Source: Anaerolineales bacterium
GTDB taxonomy: Bacteria; Chloroflexota; Anaerolineae; 4572-78; J111
DNA: 64,000 bases
Assembly (NCBI GenBank): GCA_020634935.1
Contig: JACKAT010000026.1
Coordinates: 8,120-72,119 of the forward strand
Reading direction: 5' to 3'
Shown here: piece by piece, positions 50,491 through 59,173 of the stretch
How the letters are laid out: each line of letters starts with the position of its first letter
How positions within the stretch are numbered: the stretch's first letter is position 1
Notes under the pieces: model-generated
The model's database searches: none
The model's input: only the letters and a program-made list of their open reading frames with translations
Told to the model about the DNA's origin: nothing
Program-made: the position numbers and the translations under genes

Positions 50491-52953
50491 GTGAAAAAGT
50501 TAATCCTAATTATTGCCCTACTGATATTAGCCTCGATGGCCTGGCCTGTCCTGGCCCAGACCCCCGAGGCTACGCCCACCGACGATGCCCCCGCCGAGCG
50601 CGTCACCGCCGCCATCGAACTAACCACTAACCCCTGGCTGTGGACCAGCTTCACCGACCCGGTGCAGCAGTTCGACATCGACAACCCGGCAGCCTACACG
50701 ATCACCTTCAACACCGATGGCACATTTGACGTGGTGGCCGACTGTAAGACTACCACCGGCGCCTACACCGCCGCTGATGACGGTAGCTTGAGCCTGGAAC
50801 TGGGGCCGACGACCCTACAGTTGTGCTCGCCGGAATCTCGCAGTGATGAATTTCTGACAAAACTTGGCTCTGTCTCAAACTTCTTCTTTGAAAACGGCGT
50901 CCTCTATCTGGATACGATGGCCGACGGCGGCACCTTCCAACTGGCCTCGGCCTCGGAAAGCATGCCGGCCGGGCCGCCCCGCACCTTTAGCGAGGCCTGG
51001 GAAGCGGTTGACTGCGCCACCTTCGACGTACCGCCGGCTATAACCGACCTGGTCGACTGCGGCTACGTCACCGTACCGGAATTCCACAGCCAACCCGACA
51101 GCCCGACCATCCAGGTGGCCGTGGTTCGCGCCCGCAGCACCGGCGACAGTCCTGCCCCCGACCCGCTCTTTATGGAGCAAGGCGGCCCCGGCGGCTCCTC
51201 GATTGATGCATTTGCCAATAAGATCCTGCCGAGTGTTCCCAAAATGCAGGAGCTGCTGGCCGGCCGCGACCTGGTCTTTGTGGAACAGCGCGGCACGCTG
51301 TACTCCCGGCCCAGCATGCTCTGTCCGGAGCAAACGGCGCATGACCTGGCTGCCGCTCAGGGGTTGGTAGACGATCACGACTTAACGTACCTGCAAGAAT
51401 GCCACGACCGTTTACAGGCCGAGGGAGTTGATCTTGATGCCTTCAACTCGGTCGAAAATGCGGCCGATATGTACGCGGTGGCCCAGGCGCTGGGCTACAA
51501 CAGCTTCAACTACTACGGCGTTTCTTACGGCACGCTGCTGGGCCAGTACGTCATCGATCAGGCCGACCAGCACCCGGTTCAGCTTCGCAGCGTCACCATC
51601 GATGGCGTCGTCGCCCCGGACGTGGAATTCAACGCCAACTCTCGCAACACCGGCAGCTACGCCCTGCGCAATCTTTTTACCGAGTGCGCTCAAAGTGAGA
51701 GTTGCCGTCAAGAATTTCCCGATCTGGAGAAGGTGACGCTATCGCTCGTAGACCAGTTGAATACAGAACCCATTTCCGTTACTTTGACGGTGCCGCCTGC
51801 TGTACAGGAGGTGGTGCCGGATGCCCCGGCCACCGTGGAGACAACGCTGGACGGCGATAAGCTCATCAATGTTATTTTTCAGGAACTGTACCAGACCACC
51901 GAGGGCGAAGTTCTACCGCGCAATATTTTTAACAGCGCCCAAAATAGTGATTATGGCTGGATTGAAAAGGTCCTGTCATCGCAACTGGAGCCGAGTAAGG
52001 TGGCCAGGGCGATGTACTTTACCATGCTCTGCTCCCGGCAAAACTCTCTGGTGGCGGATGGCAACTACTTTGGCCCGCCCTATGCCCAGTTTGAGTCCAT
52101 AACCGGCGGCGATGATTTTGCCCGCGGCTGCGATATTATGAACGTTGCGCCTGAAACTGAGGAGCCGTTTATCATTGACAATACCGATATTCCCCTGTTG
52201 ATCCTCCACGGCACCCACGACCCGATTACGCCCCTGCCTTACGGTGAGTATGTCGGCAGCAAGATGGAGACCGCCTACGTCTACACCTTCCCCGGCTCCG
52301 GCCATGGCGCCATTCCCTACATCCCATGCGCCATTGATATGCTGGCTGAATTTATAGCCAATCCGACCCAGGCCCCCGATAGCCGTTGCGTGAGCGACAG
52401 CCAGCCCATCTTCTTGGGCTACCCCACCCCGCTGGCCGAATTGACTCTGGTCGAGCAGACCCTGCCGAACAGCATCACCCTGGATTTACCCAGCCAGTGG
52501 TCTTTTGCCCCGCTGCTGAAGTTTTATATGGACCCCAACAACCCGAACAACTATAGCACCGGCGCCGTGAACGTGGGCCTGCAAAAGGATAAAACAGTGG
52601 CGGATATAGTAACCCAACTAGGCCAAGCCTATCAGGAAATCGCCCGCGATGAACCCCTCGGCAACTATCAGTGGCTTATTCTGGAAAACCGATCCAATCC
52701 CCTCGCGATTGTTCGGGCGGCGCTGGCCGAAGATGCTGACGCCGGCGGAGTGATCGCGGTTCAGATGGCGGCCTCTCCGGACACGGCTGATGAAGTGTTC
52801 GCCACGCTGATGGAACCGATTCTAAGCAGTATCAGCTATACGCCCCCGGCAGAAGCTCCGGCGGTAGAGTCGATGGCAGAACCAACCGCAGAACCGACCA
52901 CAGAACCAACGGCAGAACCGACCACAGAACCAACGGCAGAACCGACGGAGTAG
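50491..52953 (+). CDS. Secreted META-like domain and S33 (TAP-like) hydrolase
   Basis: An 820-residue exported enzyme. GTG start 6 bp after AAGGAG, giving MKKLILIIALLILA, which matches its neighbours' signal peptides; an overlapping ATG two codons upstream is too close to the ribosome-binding site. Residues about 40-165 form a META/HslJ-like domain (LWTSFTDP, YTITFNTDGTFDVVADC). The S33 domain has GGPGGSS, S345 in GVSYG, D577 in HGTHDP and H605 in SGHGAI. The C-terminus is a TEPTAEP repeat tail. It has no LysM, unlike its three neighbours. Confidence 0.92.
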   Translation: MKKLILIIALLILASMAWPVLAQTPEATPTDDAPAERVTAAIELTTNPWLWTSFTDPVQQFDIDNPAAYTITFNTDGTFDVVADCKTTTGAYTAADDGSLSLELGPTTLQLCSPESRSDEFLTKLGSVSNFFFENGVLYLDTMADGGTFQLASASESMPAGPPRTFSEAWEAVDCATFDVPPAITDLVDCGYVTVPEFHSQPDSPTIQVAVVRARSTGDSPAPDPLFMEQGGPGGSSIDAFANKILPSVPKMQELLAGRDLVFVEQRGTLYSRPSMLCPEQTAHDLAAAQGLVDDHDLTYLQECHDRLQAEGVDLDAFNSVENAADMYAVAQALGYNSFNYYGVSYGTLLGQYVIDQADQHPVQLRSVTIDGVVAPDVEFNANSRNTGSYALRNLFTECAQSESCRQEFPDLEKVTLSLVDQLNTEPISVTLTVPPAVQEVVPDAPATVETTLDGDKLINVIFQELYQTTEGEVLPRNIFNSAQNSDYGWIEKVLSSQLEPSKVARAMYFTMLCSRQNSLVADGNYFGPPYAQFESITGGDDFARGCDIMNVAPETEEPFIIDNTDIPLLILHGTHDPITPLPYGEYVGSKMETAYVYTFPGSGHGAIPYIPCAIDMLAEFIANPTQAPDSRCVSDSQPIFLGYPTPLAELTLVEQTLPNSITLDLPSQWSFAPLLKFYMDPNNPNNYSTGAVNVGLQKDKTVADIVTQLGQAYQEIARDEPLGNYQWLILENRSNPLAIVRAALAEDADAGGVIAVQMAASPDTADEVFATLMEPILSSISYTPPAEAPAVESMAEPTAEPTTEPTAEPTTEPTAEPTE

Positions 52954-52991
52954 GTGGATAACTCGACAGTTTAGTCGATACGAAAGCTACT

Positions 52992-53120
52992 GTAGGACAA
53001 ACTTAAGTTTGTCCTACAGTAGCTATTTTTGAGGAATGAAAACCGTGTTTCACCCTCACCCCGTCGCTAACGCGACTCCCCTCTCCCTAAGGGCGAGGGG
53101 TTGGGGGTGAGGGGCATCTT
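52992..53120. repeat. Intergenic palindromes
   Basis: TGTAGGACAAACTTAAGTTTGTCCTACA (perfect palindrome, 52992-53019), found in shorter form near 47499, then CCCTCACCCCGTCGC...GGGGTTGGGGGTGAGGG (53053-53115). They lie before the amidase gene. Confidence 0.7.
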
Positions 53121-53136
53121 ATACGAGGAGAAGGCA

Positions 53137-55194
53137 ATGAAAAAATCAAGCATTATCATAACTCTATTACTACTGATCCTAACCACCAGTTCCGCCCTGG
53201 CCCAAGCGCCCGAAGGCGAGGAGTACATTATTCAACCCGGCGATACGCTCAACAAAATCGCCGAAGCGGCTTACGGCGACGGCTCGTTTTACCCCGGCAT
53301 CGTCGATGCCACCAACGCCAAAGCCGACGAAGATGACACCTTTACCGTCATCCAAAACCCCAATCTCATTGTACCCGGCCAAAAGCTGTGGCTTCCCACG
53401 CTGGCAGAAGCCGCAACAACCGATACAATCCCGGAGGATGAAGTGACCACACCCACCACGCCGATGCCCGATATTGCCGATTATCCCCACCTTCAGCAGG
53501 CCGGGAAATTTTTCGAAGAAACCGTGCTGCCGGTCGTTGTCGCCGACTGCCTGGATGCAGTCGACGGCACCCGAGAATTCCCCCTGGCCGAGCCGGACTA
53601 CACCAGCAAGCAGACCCGCGACCTCAGCCCCTTTGAAACCGCCCTGGCCGATCTGACCCCGGAGCGAACGGCGGAACTGGACGGCCTGGTCTTAGGCACA
53701 ACCATCCCGGAGCTGCAAACCCTGCTCGATGCCGGCGACCTGACCTCGGAAGAGCTGGTCATCTACTATGTGGATCGCATCCAACGCTACGACATCGACA
53801 AACTGAACTCGGTGATGGAGCTGAACCCCGAGGCGCTGGACATCGCCCGCACCCTGGATGAAGAACGGGCTGCCGGAACCGTTCAGGGGCCGCTGCACGG
53901 TATTCCCGTTCTCTTGAAGGATAACATCGCCACCGGCGACCAAATGCACACCACCGCCGGAGCCGCCGCCATGCAAGATTGGGTGGCCGACCGGGATGCG
54001 TTCCTGGTGCAGCAAATCCGCGACGCGGGCGGGATTATTATGGGTAAAGCCAACCTGTCGGAGTGGGCCAATTATATGGACCCCTGCATGCCCAGCGGTT
54101 TCAGCGCCGTTGGCGGTCAAACCCGCCATCCTTACGGCCCGTTCGATCCGCTCGGCTCTAGCAGCGGCTCGGCGGTCTCGGCGGCGGCTAACCTGACCAC
54201 GGTCAGCGTTGGCTCCGAGACCTCCGGTTCACTCATTCAACCTTCCCGAGTCAACAGCCTGGTCGGAATGCGCCCCAGCCAGGGTCTGATTAGCCGGGAT
54301 TACGTCGTACCGCTGGGAGCCAACCTGGATACCCCCGGCCCGATGGGTCGCTCAGTGACGGACATCGCCATTCTGCTCAACGCTATGACCGGCGTTGACC
54401 CCAACGACCCCAAAACCAGCGATGCCGCAGCCCTGGCCGGCGCCGACTTTACACAATATCTCGACCTTGAGCGGGCCAAAGAACTGAAGGTCGGCGTCGT
54501 CATGTTTGAACAGAGAATTAAGACGGCCAAAGAAGCGGTCGAAGCAAGCCTGGGACAAACCTTATCTGAGGACGAAGTAAAAGCATTTACGTCTGTATGG
54601 GTTGAGGGCAGCCCGTTCCAGGCCATCGAGGCGTTAGAGTCACAGGGTATTGAGGTTGTTCAGATTATGGAGGCGGATTTGCCACCCTCTGTTGATACCG
54701 CCCAGCCGCAGTTGAACTATGGCTTCCAGGACGATTTCAAGACCTTCGCCGCGGGCCTGGGCGCACCGGCCCCGGTCGCTACTTTGGCCGAGGTAGTGGC
54801 CTTTAACGACGAAGATATGGCCAACCGCGCTCCTTACAACGACCGTTTTGTGAAATGGTCGGTCGAAACGGAGCTGACCGCCGCAGACCAGGCCCAGATT
54901 GTGGCCGAAGCGCAAGCCTACGCCGAAGCCTGGATGACCTCGCTTGTGGAAACATACGATGTCGATGTTTTGATTGCCGGGACACTCTACGCCGGCAATG
55001 CCGGTGCTGCCGGTGTCCCCGCGCTGACCATTCCGGCTGGTCTGGATGCTACCGGCAAGCCCAGCGGCATTATCGTTACCGGCCCCTATCTCTCAGACCC
55101 GGATTTGCTGGCCGTAGGCTACGCCCTGGAGCAGGCTCTCCAGGGCCGGGTTGAGCCGGATTTGGACACGGTCATCAGTACGTTCCCGCAATGA
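53137..55194 (+). CDS. Secreted LysM and amidase-signature enzyme
   Basis: A 685-residue exported protein. Signal peptide (1-23), LysM-type domain (about 28-85) almost the same as that of 47914 and 55586, then an amidase-signature domain with K261 (LLKDNIATG), the Gly/Ser-rich loop SSSGS (341-345) and nucleophile S365 (GSETSGSL). All parts of the Ser-cisSer-Lys triad are present. It hydrolyses amide bonds; the target may be a peptide, peptidoglycan amide or small molecule. ATG at 53137 follows GAGGAGAAGG; the longer start upstream is rejected. Confidence 0.92.
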   Translation: MKKSSIIITLLLLILTTSSALAQAPEGEEYIIQPGDTLNKIAEAAYGDGSFYPGIVDATNAKADEDDTFTVIQNPNLIVPGQKLWLPTLAEAATTDTIPEDEVTTPTTPMPDIADYPHLQQAGKFFEETVLPVVVADCLDAVDGTREFPLAEPDYTSKQTRDLSPFETALADLTPERTAELDGLVLGTTIPELQTLLDAGDLTSEELVIYYVDRIQRYDIDKLNSVMELNPEALDIARTLDEERAAGTVQGPLHGIPVLLKDNIATGDQMHTTAGAAAMQDWVADRDAFLVQQIRDAGGIIMGKANLSEWANYMDPCMPSGFSAVGGQTRHPYGPFDPLGSSSGSAVSAAANLTTVSVGSETSGSLIQPSRVNSLVGMRPSQGLISRDYVVPLGANLDTPGPMGRSVTDIAILLNAMTGVDPNDPKTSDAAALAGADFTQYLDLERAKELKVGVVMFEQRIKTAKEAVEASLGQTLSEDEVKAFTSVWVEGSPFQAIEALESQGIEVVQIMEADLPPSVDTAQPQLNYGFQDDFKTFAAGLGAPAPVATLAEVVAFNDEDMANRAPYNDRFVKWSVETELTAADQAQIVAEAQAYAEAWMTSLVETYDVDVLIAGTLYAGNAGAAGVPALTIPAGLDATGKPSGIIVTGPYLSDPDLLAVGYALEQALQGRVEPDLDTVISTFPQ

Positions 55195-55228
55195 ACCTGG
55201 TCCGGTTATCGTGCGGTCGAGGGGGATA

Positions 55229-55382
55229 TCACTGCCAGTGATCGGGTCGAGTCATTGCCAGTGATCGGGTCGAGTCATTGCCAGTGATCGGGTCGAGTCA
55301 CTGCCAATGATCGGATCGAGTCATTGCCAGTGATCGGATCGAGTCACTGCCAATGATCGGATCGAGTCACTGGCAGTGGGCA
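55229..55382. repeat. 23-bp tandem repeat array
   Basis: About seven units of CACTGCCAGTGATCGGGTCGAGT. Each contains the palindrome CACTG(C/G)CAGTG or a variant. No spacers. Intergenic, after the amidase gene. Confidence 0.85.
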
Positions 55383-55398
55383 AAGTGACAACTGCAAT

Positions 55399-55565
55399 CA
55401 TGTCACTTCGCAGCGCAGCGGAGAAGTCCCTATAGTGCTACAAGCATTGAGGTGGTGGCTGGCATCAAGGCCTGTCCGAAGTGAGATATCTTGAGTGTAC
55501 CAACCGGACTGATGGTTTATCCAACCAACTGAGGGATTTCTCCGCTATCGCTACGAAATGACACT
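55399..55565. repeat. MITE-like element (TGTCACTTCGCAGCG family)
   Basis: Left end TGTCACTTCGCAGCGCAGCGG...GTCCCTA and right end AGGGATTTCTCCGC..CTACGAAATGACA, with an interior similar to the two copies at 50100-50442. Directly precedes the gene at 55586. Confidence 0.78.
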
Positions 55566-55585
55566 ATTCAAAAAAGGAGAAAACA

Positions 55586-57832
55586 ATGAAAAAATCAATC
55601 TTAATCATTACCCTGTTTCTGCTGGCCCTCACGGCCGGCACCACTCTGGCCCAAGCCCCCAAGGGCAAAGAATACATTGTTCAAGCCGATGACTGGCTTA
55701 GCACCATCGCCGAAAAGGAATATGGCGATCCGCTGGCCTACCCGGCCATCATGGCAGCGACCAACGCCAAAGCCGCCGAAGATGAGAGTTTCACCGTCAT
55801 CGATGATCCCAGCCTCATTGAGGCAGGGCAGAAGCTATGGATTCCGGCGGAGGCCACCTTGATGGCGGAGGGCGTCAGCTCTACCCCCTTCGTTCCCGGC
55901 CCGCCGGAAATTATTGCCTGCCCGGACTTCATCACCGCTTCACCGGTTTACGCCGCTGAAGTGGAAGGGCAAACTTATGAATGTGGCCTGGTTGAGGTGC
56001 CGGAAAATTATGCTGCACCCGATGGCCGCACACTCGAACTGCTTTACATCCGGCTGTTCAGTCCGGCCGAGTCGCCGGCAGCCGACCCGTTGCTTTACTT
56101 ATCCGGCGGCCCCGGTGGCTCGGCAGTGCGAGAGGCCAGTAACCCTGTTCTTTATGCCAATATGCAGTTGGTCAGGCAAAGCCGGGACGTGGTGTTCTAT
56201 GACCAACGCGGGACAGGCTTATCCGCCCCGCTCAATTGCGGGGCGGTTCAGGCGGGCATCGGCGCGGCGATTGAGCTGCTACCGGACAAGGCCGAGGATA
56301 TTCAAGCCGGTGAAAAAGGCCCTAAAGCTCAACTGTTCAATGTCGCTCTTTGTGCCCAAATTTACACCGCAATCGGGGTTGATCTGGCCCAATACAACAG
56401 TATTGCCAGCACCAAAGATATGGCCAGTTTGATGACGGCTCTGGGGTATGAGCAGTACAATCTCTATGGCACCAGCTACGGTACCAAACTGGCCCAGGTG
56501 GCCTTGCGCGAAACCCCGGACCGGATCAGGAGCGCGGTCATGGATGGCACCTCGCCGGTGTCGCAACCCCAGGTAGCCAACTCAGCCATTGAAAAAAATG
56601 AGCAATATGTCCGTATCTTTGCGCAATGCGCGGCCGATGCGGCTTGTAATGCAGCCTATCCCAACCTGCCCGACCGTTTTACGGCCTTGCTTAACCAGCT
56701 TCAAGATAATCCGATTGCGCTCGACAAGCCAATCATACCCGGCGAAGCGATGACACTGATCGCATGGAGTAGTGACCCCATTGATCAGATTGACATACCG
56801 TTCTTACGCAATTTGATAGTATACAACGGTGTGGCCTCCTATCATGAGCATAAGGAGCTAAGCATTGTAGATAAGACTCCTCGCCTCATTCTGGCGCTGG
56901 AAGAAGGTGACACTGAGACTGTAAGAGCGATCTTTGATGGTATAGGGCCTCTCCCCGCAGGAGTGAAGGCCGAGGTGGCGCAGCAGGTTCCCGACGAGAG
57001 CGCCATTATACCGGACAACGACTATATTGCCCCCACCATTGAGACGTTGTTGGCGGAAGCCCAGCAGGTACCCGCGGTCGCCAGCCCATCTAGCCCGGAA
57101 CAGCAATGGGTCGCCTTGACCGTCAATGATCTGGCGACGCGCCTACAGAGTGGCGAGGAACAGACGGAGGTGATCAGGGATATGATGGAGTTGGCTGCCT
57201 TACCGGCCAAGGGTCGTGATCCCCAACTGCTGATAGATTATGCCAACGAATACCTGCCGGAGGAGATGGCGGCCCAGGCCAACGCTCTGGCCGAAGCGAT
57301 GACCCCGGCTGACGTTCGAGCCACGATGTGGCATCTTGATGAAGTGGCCGATGCCATGCGCTTCAAGCCGGAGTTACAGCCGGGTTATCATGAAGAAGTA
57401 ACGTATGCCGTTAATTGCGCTGAGGATGTGACCCTGCGGCCGGCGAGTGTGGTGGATGAGGCCATTGCCGCGGCTACTTACCCGCAATTTGCGGAGTTTG
57501 ACGGAGAAGCATACAAATTTTTTGAGACTGCCTGTAGCTATTTCCCAAAAACGGTTGTCCCCCCCAGCTTTATTGAGCCGGTGGTCAGCGACATCCCCGT
57601 TCTCCTCATCCAGGGCGATTTGGATACGAATACCCCACCCTCTCAGGCCCGAGACGTGGAAAGCCATCTGACCAACGCCACCTACGTTCCCTTTAACACC
57701 GAGGGGCATGTGGTTGCCGCCGGGACTGCAACCTGTCCGGGCACCATCGCCGCCCAATTTCTCAATGACTCAACGGCTGACCTTGACACCAGTTGTACCG
57801 ATGAATTTGTAATTACGTTTGAACTGCCTTAA
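55586..57832 (+). CDS. Secreted LysM and S33 (TAP-like) hydrolase
   Basis: A 748-residue exported enzyme. Signal peptide (1-23), LysM-type domain (about 28-85), linker, then an S33 alpha/beta-hydrolase with GGPGGSA, S297 in GTSYG, D680 in GDLDTNTP and H708 in EGHVVA. A roughly 180-residue cap-like insert separates core strands. AAAGGAG lies 8 bp before the ATG. It is most similar in layout to the enzyme at 47914. Probable roles: peptide scavenging or turnover of its own wall. Confidence 0.92.
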   Translation: MKKSILIITLFLLALTAGTTLAQAPKGKEYIVQADDWLSTIAEKEYGDPLAYPAIMAATNAKAAEDESFTVIDDPSLIEAGQKLWIPAEATLMAEGVSSTPFVPGPPEIIACPDFITASPVYAAEVEGQTYECGLVEVPENYAAPDGRTLELLYIRLFSPAESPAADPLLYLSGGPGGSAVREASNPVLYANMQLVRQSRDVVFYDQRGTGLSAPLNCGAVQAGIGAAIELLPDKAEDIQAGEKGPKAQLFNVALCAQIYTAIGVDLAQYNSIASTKDMASLMTALGYEQYNLYGTSYGTKLAQVALRETPDRIRSAVMDGTSPVSQPQVANSAIEKNEQYVRIFAQCAADAACNAAYPNLPDRFTALLNQLQDNPIALDKPIIPGEAMTLIAWSSDPIDQIDIPFLRNLIVYNGVASYHEHKELSIVDKTPRLILALEEGDTETVRAIFDGIGPLPAGVKAEVAQQVPDESAIIPDNDYIAPTIETLLAEAQQVPAVASPSSPEQQWVALTVNDLATRLQSGEEQTEVIRDMMELAALPAKGRDPQLLIDYANEYLPEEMAAQANALAEAMTPADVRATMWHLDEVADAMRFKPELQPGYHEEVTYAVNCAEDVTLRPASVVDEAIAAATYPQFAEFDGEAYKFFETACSYFPKTVVPPSFIEPVVSDIPVLLIQGDLDTNTPPSQARDVESHLTNATYVPFNTEGHVVAAGTATCPGTIAAQFLNDSTADLDTSCTDEFVITFELP

Positions 57833-57847
57833 TTGAGGTTGTTTCTG

Positions 57848-57960
57848 CCGTAGGGATTTCTTCGCCCGCGACTGCGAATGACACTTCGCAGCGCAGCGGA
57901 GAAGTCCCTACGGCGCTACAATCATTGAGATGATCGTTGGCTTGAAGGGGAATTTCCCCC
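57848..57960. repeat. MITE-like element, partial and rearranged
   Basis: GTAGGGATTTCTTCGCC..GACTGCGAATGACA is followed at once by TGACACTTCGCAGCGCAGCGGAGAAGTCCCTA: the right end of one element abuts the left end of another. The remaining sequence to 58092 holds no gene. Confidence 0.65.
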
Positions 57961-58092
57961 AAAAATTTTACAGCAAGGCTTGGTAGACAAAACAAAAGTG
58001 TAGGCGCGACCTAATCATTTGGGTAGGGCTATATTCTTTCAGATCGATTATACTGCTTAAACTTACACTAAGCAGAAAACAGGAGGACTATA

Positions 58093-58566
58093 ATGACTGA
58101 CACCTATCCGCCAACGTTGTATGAATGGGCTGGGGGTATGCCGGCTTTTGAACGATTGACCGATATCCTTTATACTCGCGTTGAGGCAGAACCATTACTG
58201 GCGCCCCTATTTGCCAACGCTAGCCCGGAACATAGAAAATATGTCGCGCAGTTCATTGCCGAGGTTTTTGGTGGTCCGAAAACCTACAGTGAAACCAAAG
58301 GCGGTCATCCCACCATGATCTCGCGCCATTTGGGGAAGCAGCTAACAGAAGCCCAACGGTCTCGATGGGCAAGTTTGATTGCGGCCTGTGCCGACGAAGC
58401 CGGATTGCCGGATGACCCGGAGTTTCGTTCCGCATTTGTGGCGTATATTGAGTGGGGGTCTCGATTAGCGGTGATCAACTCGCAGCCGGGAGCCAGCGTA
58501 AACCCGGAAGCGCCCATGCCGGAATGGGGCTGGGGTGAAGTGGGCGGGCCGTATATAGCGAGTTGA
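58093..58566 (+). CDS. Truncated haemoglobin (group II-like)
   Basis: A 157-residue globin. The family pattern is YEWAGGMPAFERLTDILYTRV, PLFANASPEHR, and GGHPTMISRHLGKQLT with proximal His at H79 (SRHLG), followed by RWASLIAACADEAGLP. Group II trHbs bind O2 or NO; oxygen delivery or NO detoxification are the usual roles. The ATG follows AGGAGG. It is close to a GlsB-like gene, but an operon is uncertain (85-bp gap). Confidence 0.9.
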   Translation: MTDTYPPTLYEWAGGMPAFERLTDILYTRVEAEPLLAPLFANASPEHRKYVAQFIAEVFGGPKTYSETKGGHPTMISRHLGKQLTEAQRSRWASLIAACADEAGLPDDPEFRSAFVAYIEWGSRLAVINSQPGASVNPEAPMPEWGWGEVGGPYIAS

Positions 58567-58651
58567 GCCAATAAAACGGATACAATCCGCTAACTAGCGG
58601 GTAGTCTTTGGACATATCAATATTGTCATACTAAAAAGGAGAAGGCAAACA

Positions 58652-58900
58652 ATGGGAATTCTAGCGTGGATCATTTTTGGGGCACTGGCCGGCTGGCTGG
58701 CCAGTATCATTACCGGGCGAAATAATCAGATGGGCTGTATCACCAATATCATTGTCGGGGTCGTCGGCGCTTTCCTGGGTGGCTTTATTATGAGCTTTAT
58801 CGGGGGGAGCGGTGTCACCGGCTTCAATCTTTACAGCTTCTTTGTAGCCATATTGGGGGCGGTTGTGTTGCTGGCGATATTGGGCGTAATTCGGCGCTAA
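58652..58900 (+). CDS. GlsB/YeaQ/YmgE family small membrane protein
   Basis: An 82-residue, three-helix, Gly-rich protein with WIIFGALAGWLASIITG, ITNIIVGVVGAFLGGFIM and a C-terminal half (GVTGFNLYSFFVAILGAVVLL) that is almost identical to the paralogue at 1492-1734. AAAGGAGAAGG precedes the ATG. Function unsettled; often linked to envelope stress. Confidence 0.9.
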   Translation: MGILAWIIFGALAGWLASIITGRNNQMGCITNIIVGVVGAFLGGFIMSFIGGSGVTGFNLYSFFVAILGAVVLLAILGVIRR

Positions 58901-58924
58901 GTGGCCGAGGCAGCGAAGTGACAT

Positions 58925-58995
58925 GGCCAAACTGTCACTTCGCTGCGCAATAGAGAAGTCCCTGCGGTACTCTAAGCATTTAGATGGTCTTTGGG
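58925..58995. repeat. MITE-like element fragment
   Basis: A TGTCACTTCGCTGCGCAATAGAGAAGTCCCT left end and part of the interior of the 170-bp family, without a right end. The rest to 59173 shows no gene. Confidence 0.6.
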
Positions 58996-59173
58996 AATTG
59001 AAAAAATGGTAAACTTCGGATAAAATCCGGCTATACTCCATATTAAAATGCGAATTACCGGATCAGCGGCCAAGAGTTAGTGATTTAATGGGTTTGCCAC
59101 CGTGTTAACTCGACTAACTATCGGTGACTGTTTTGAAACTGCTACCATTAAGTCAAGGGGGACTATTGTTAGT

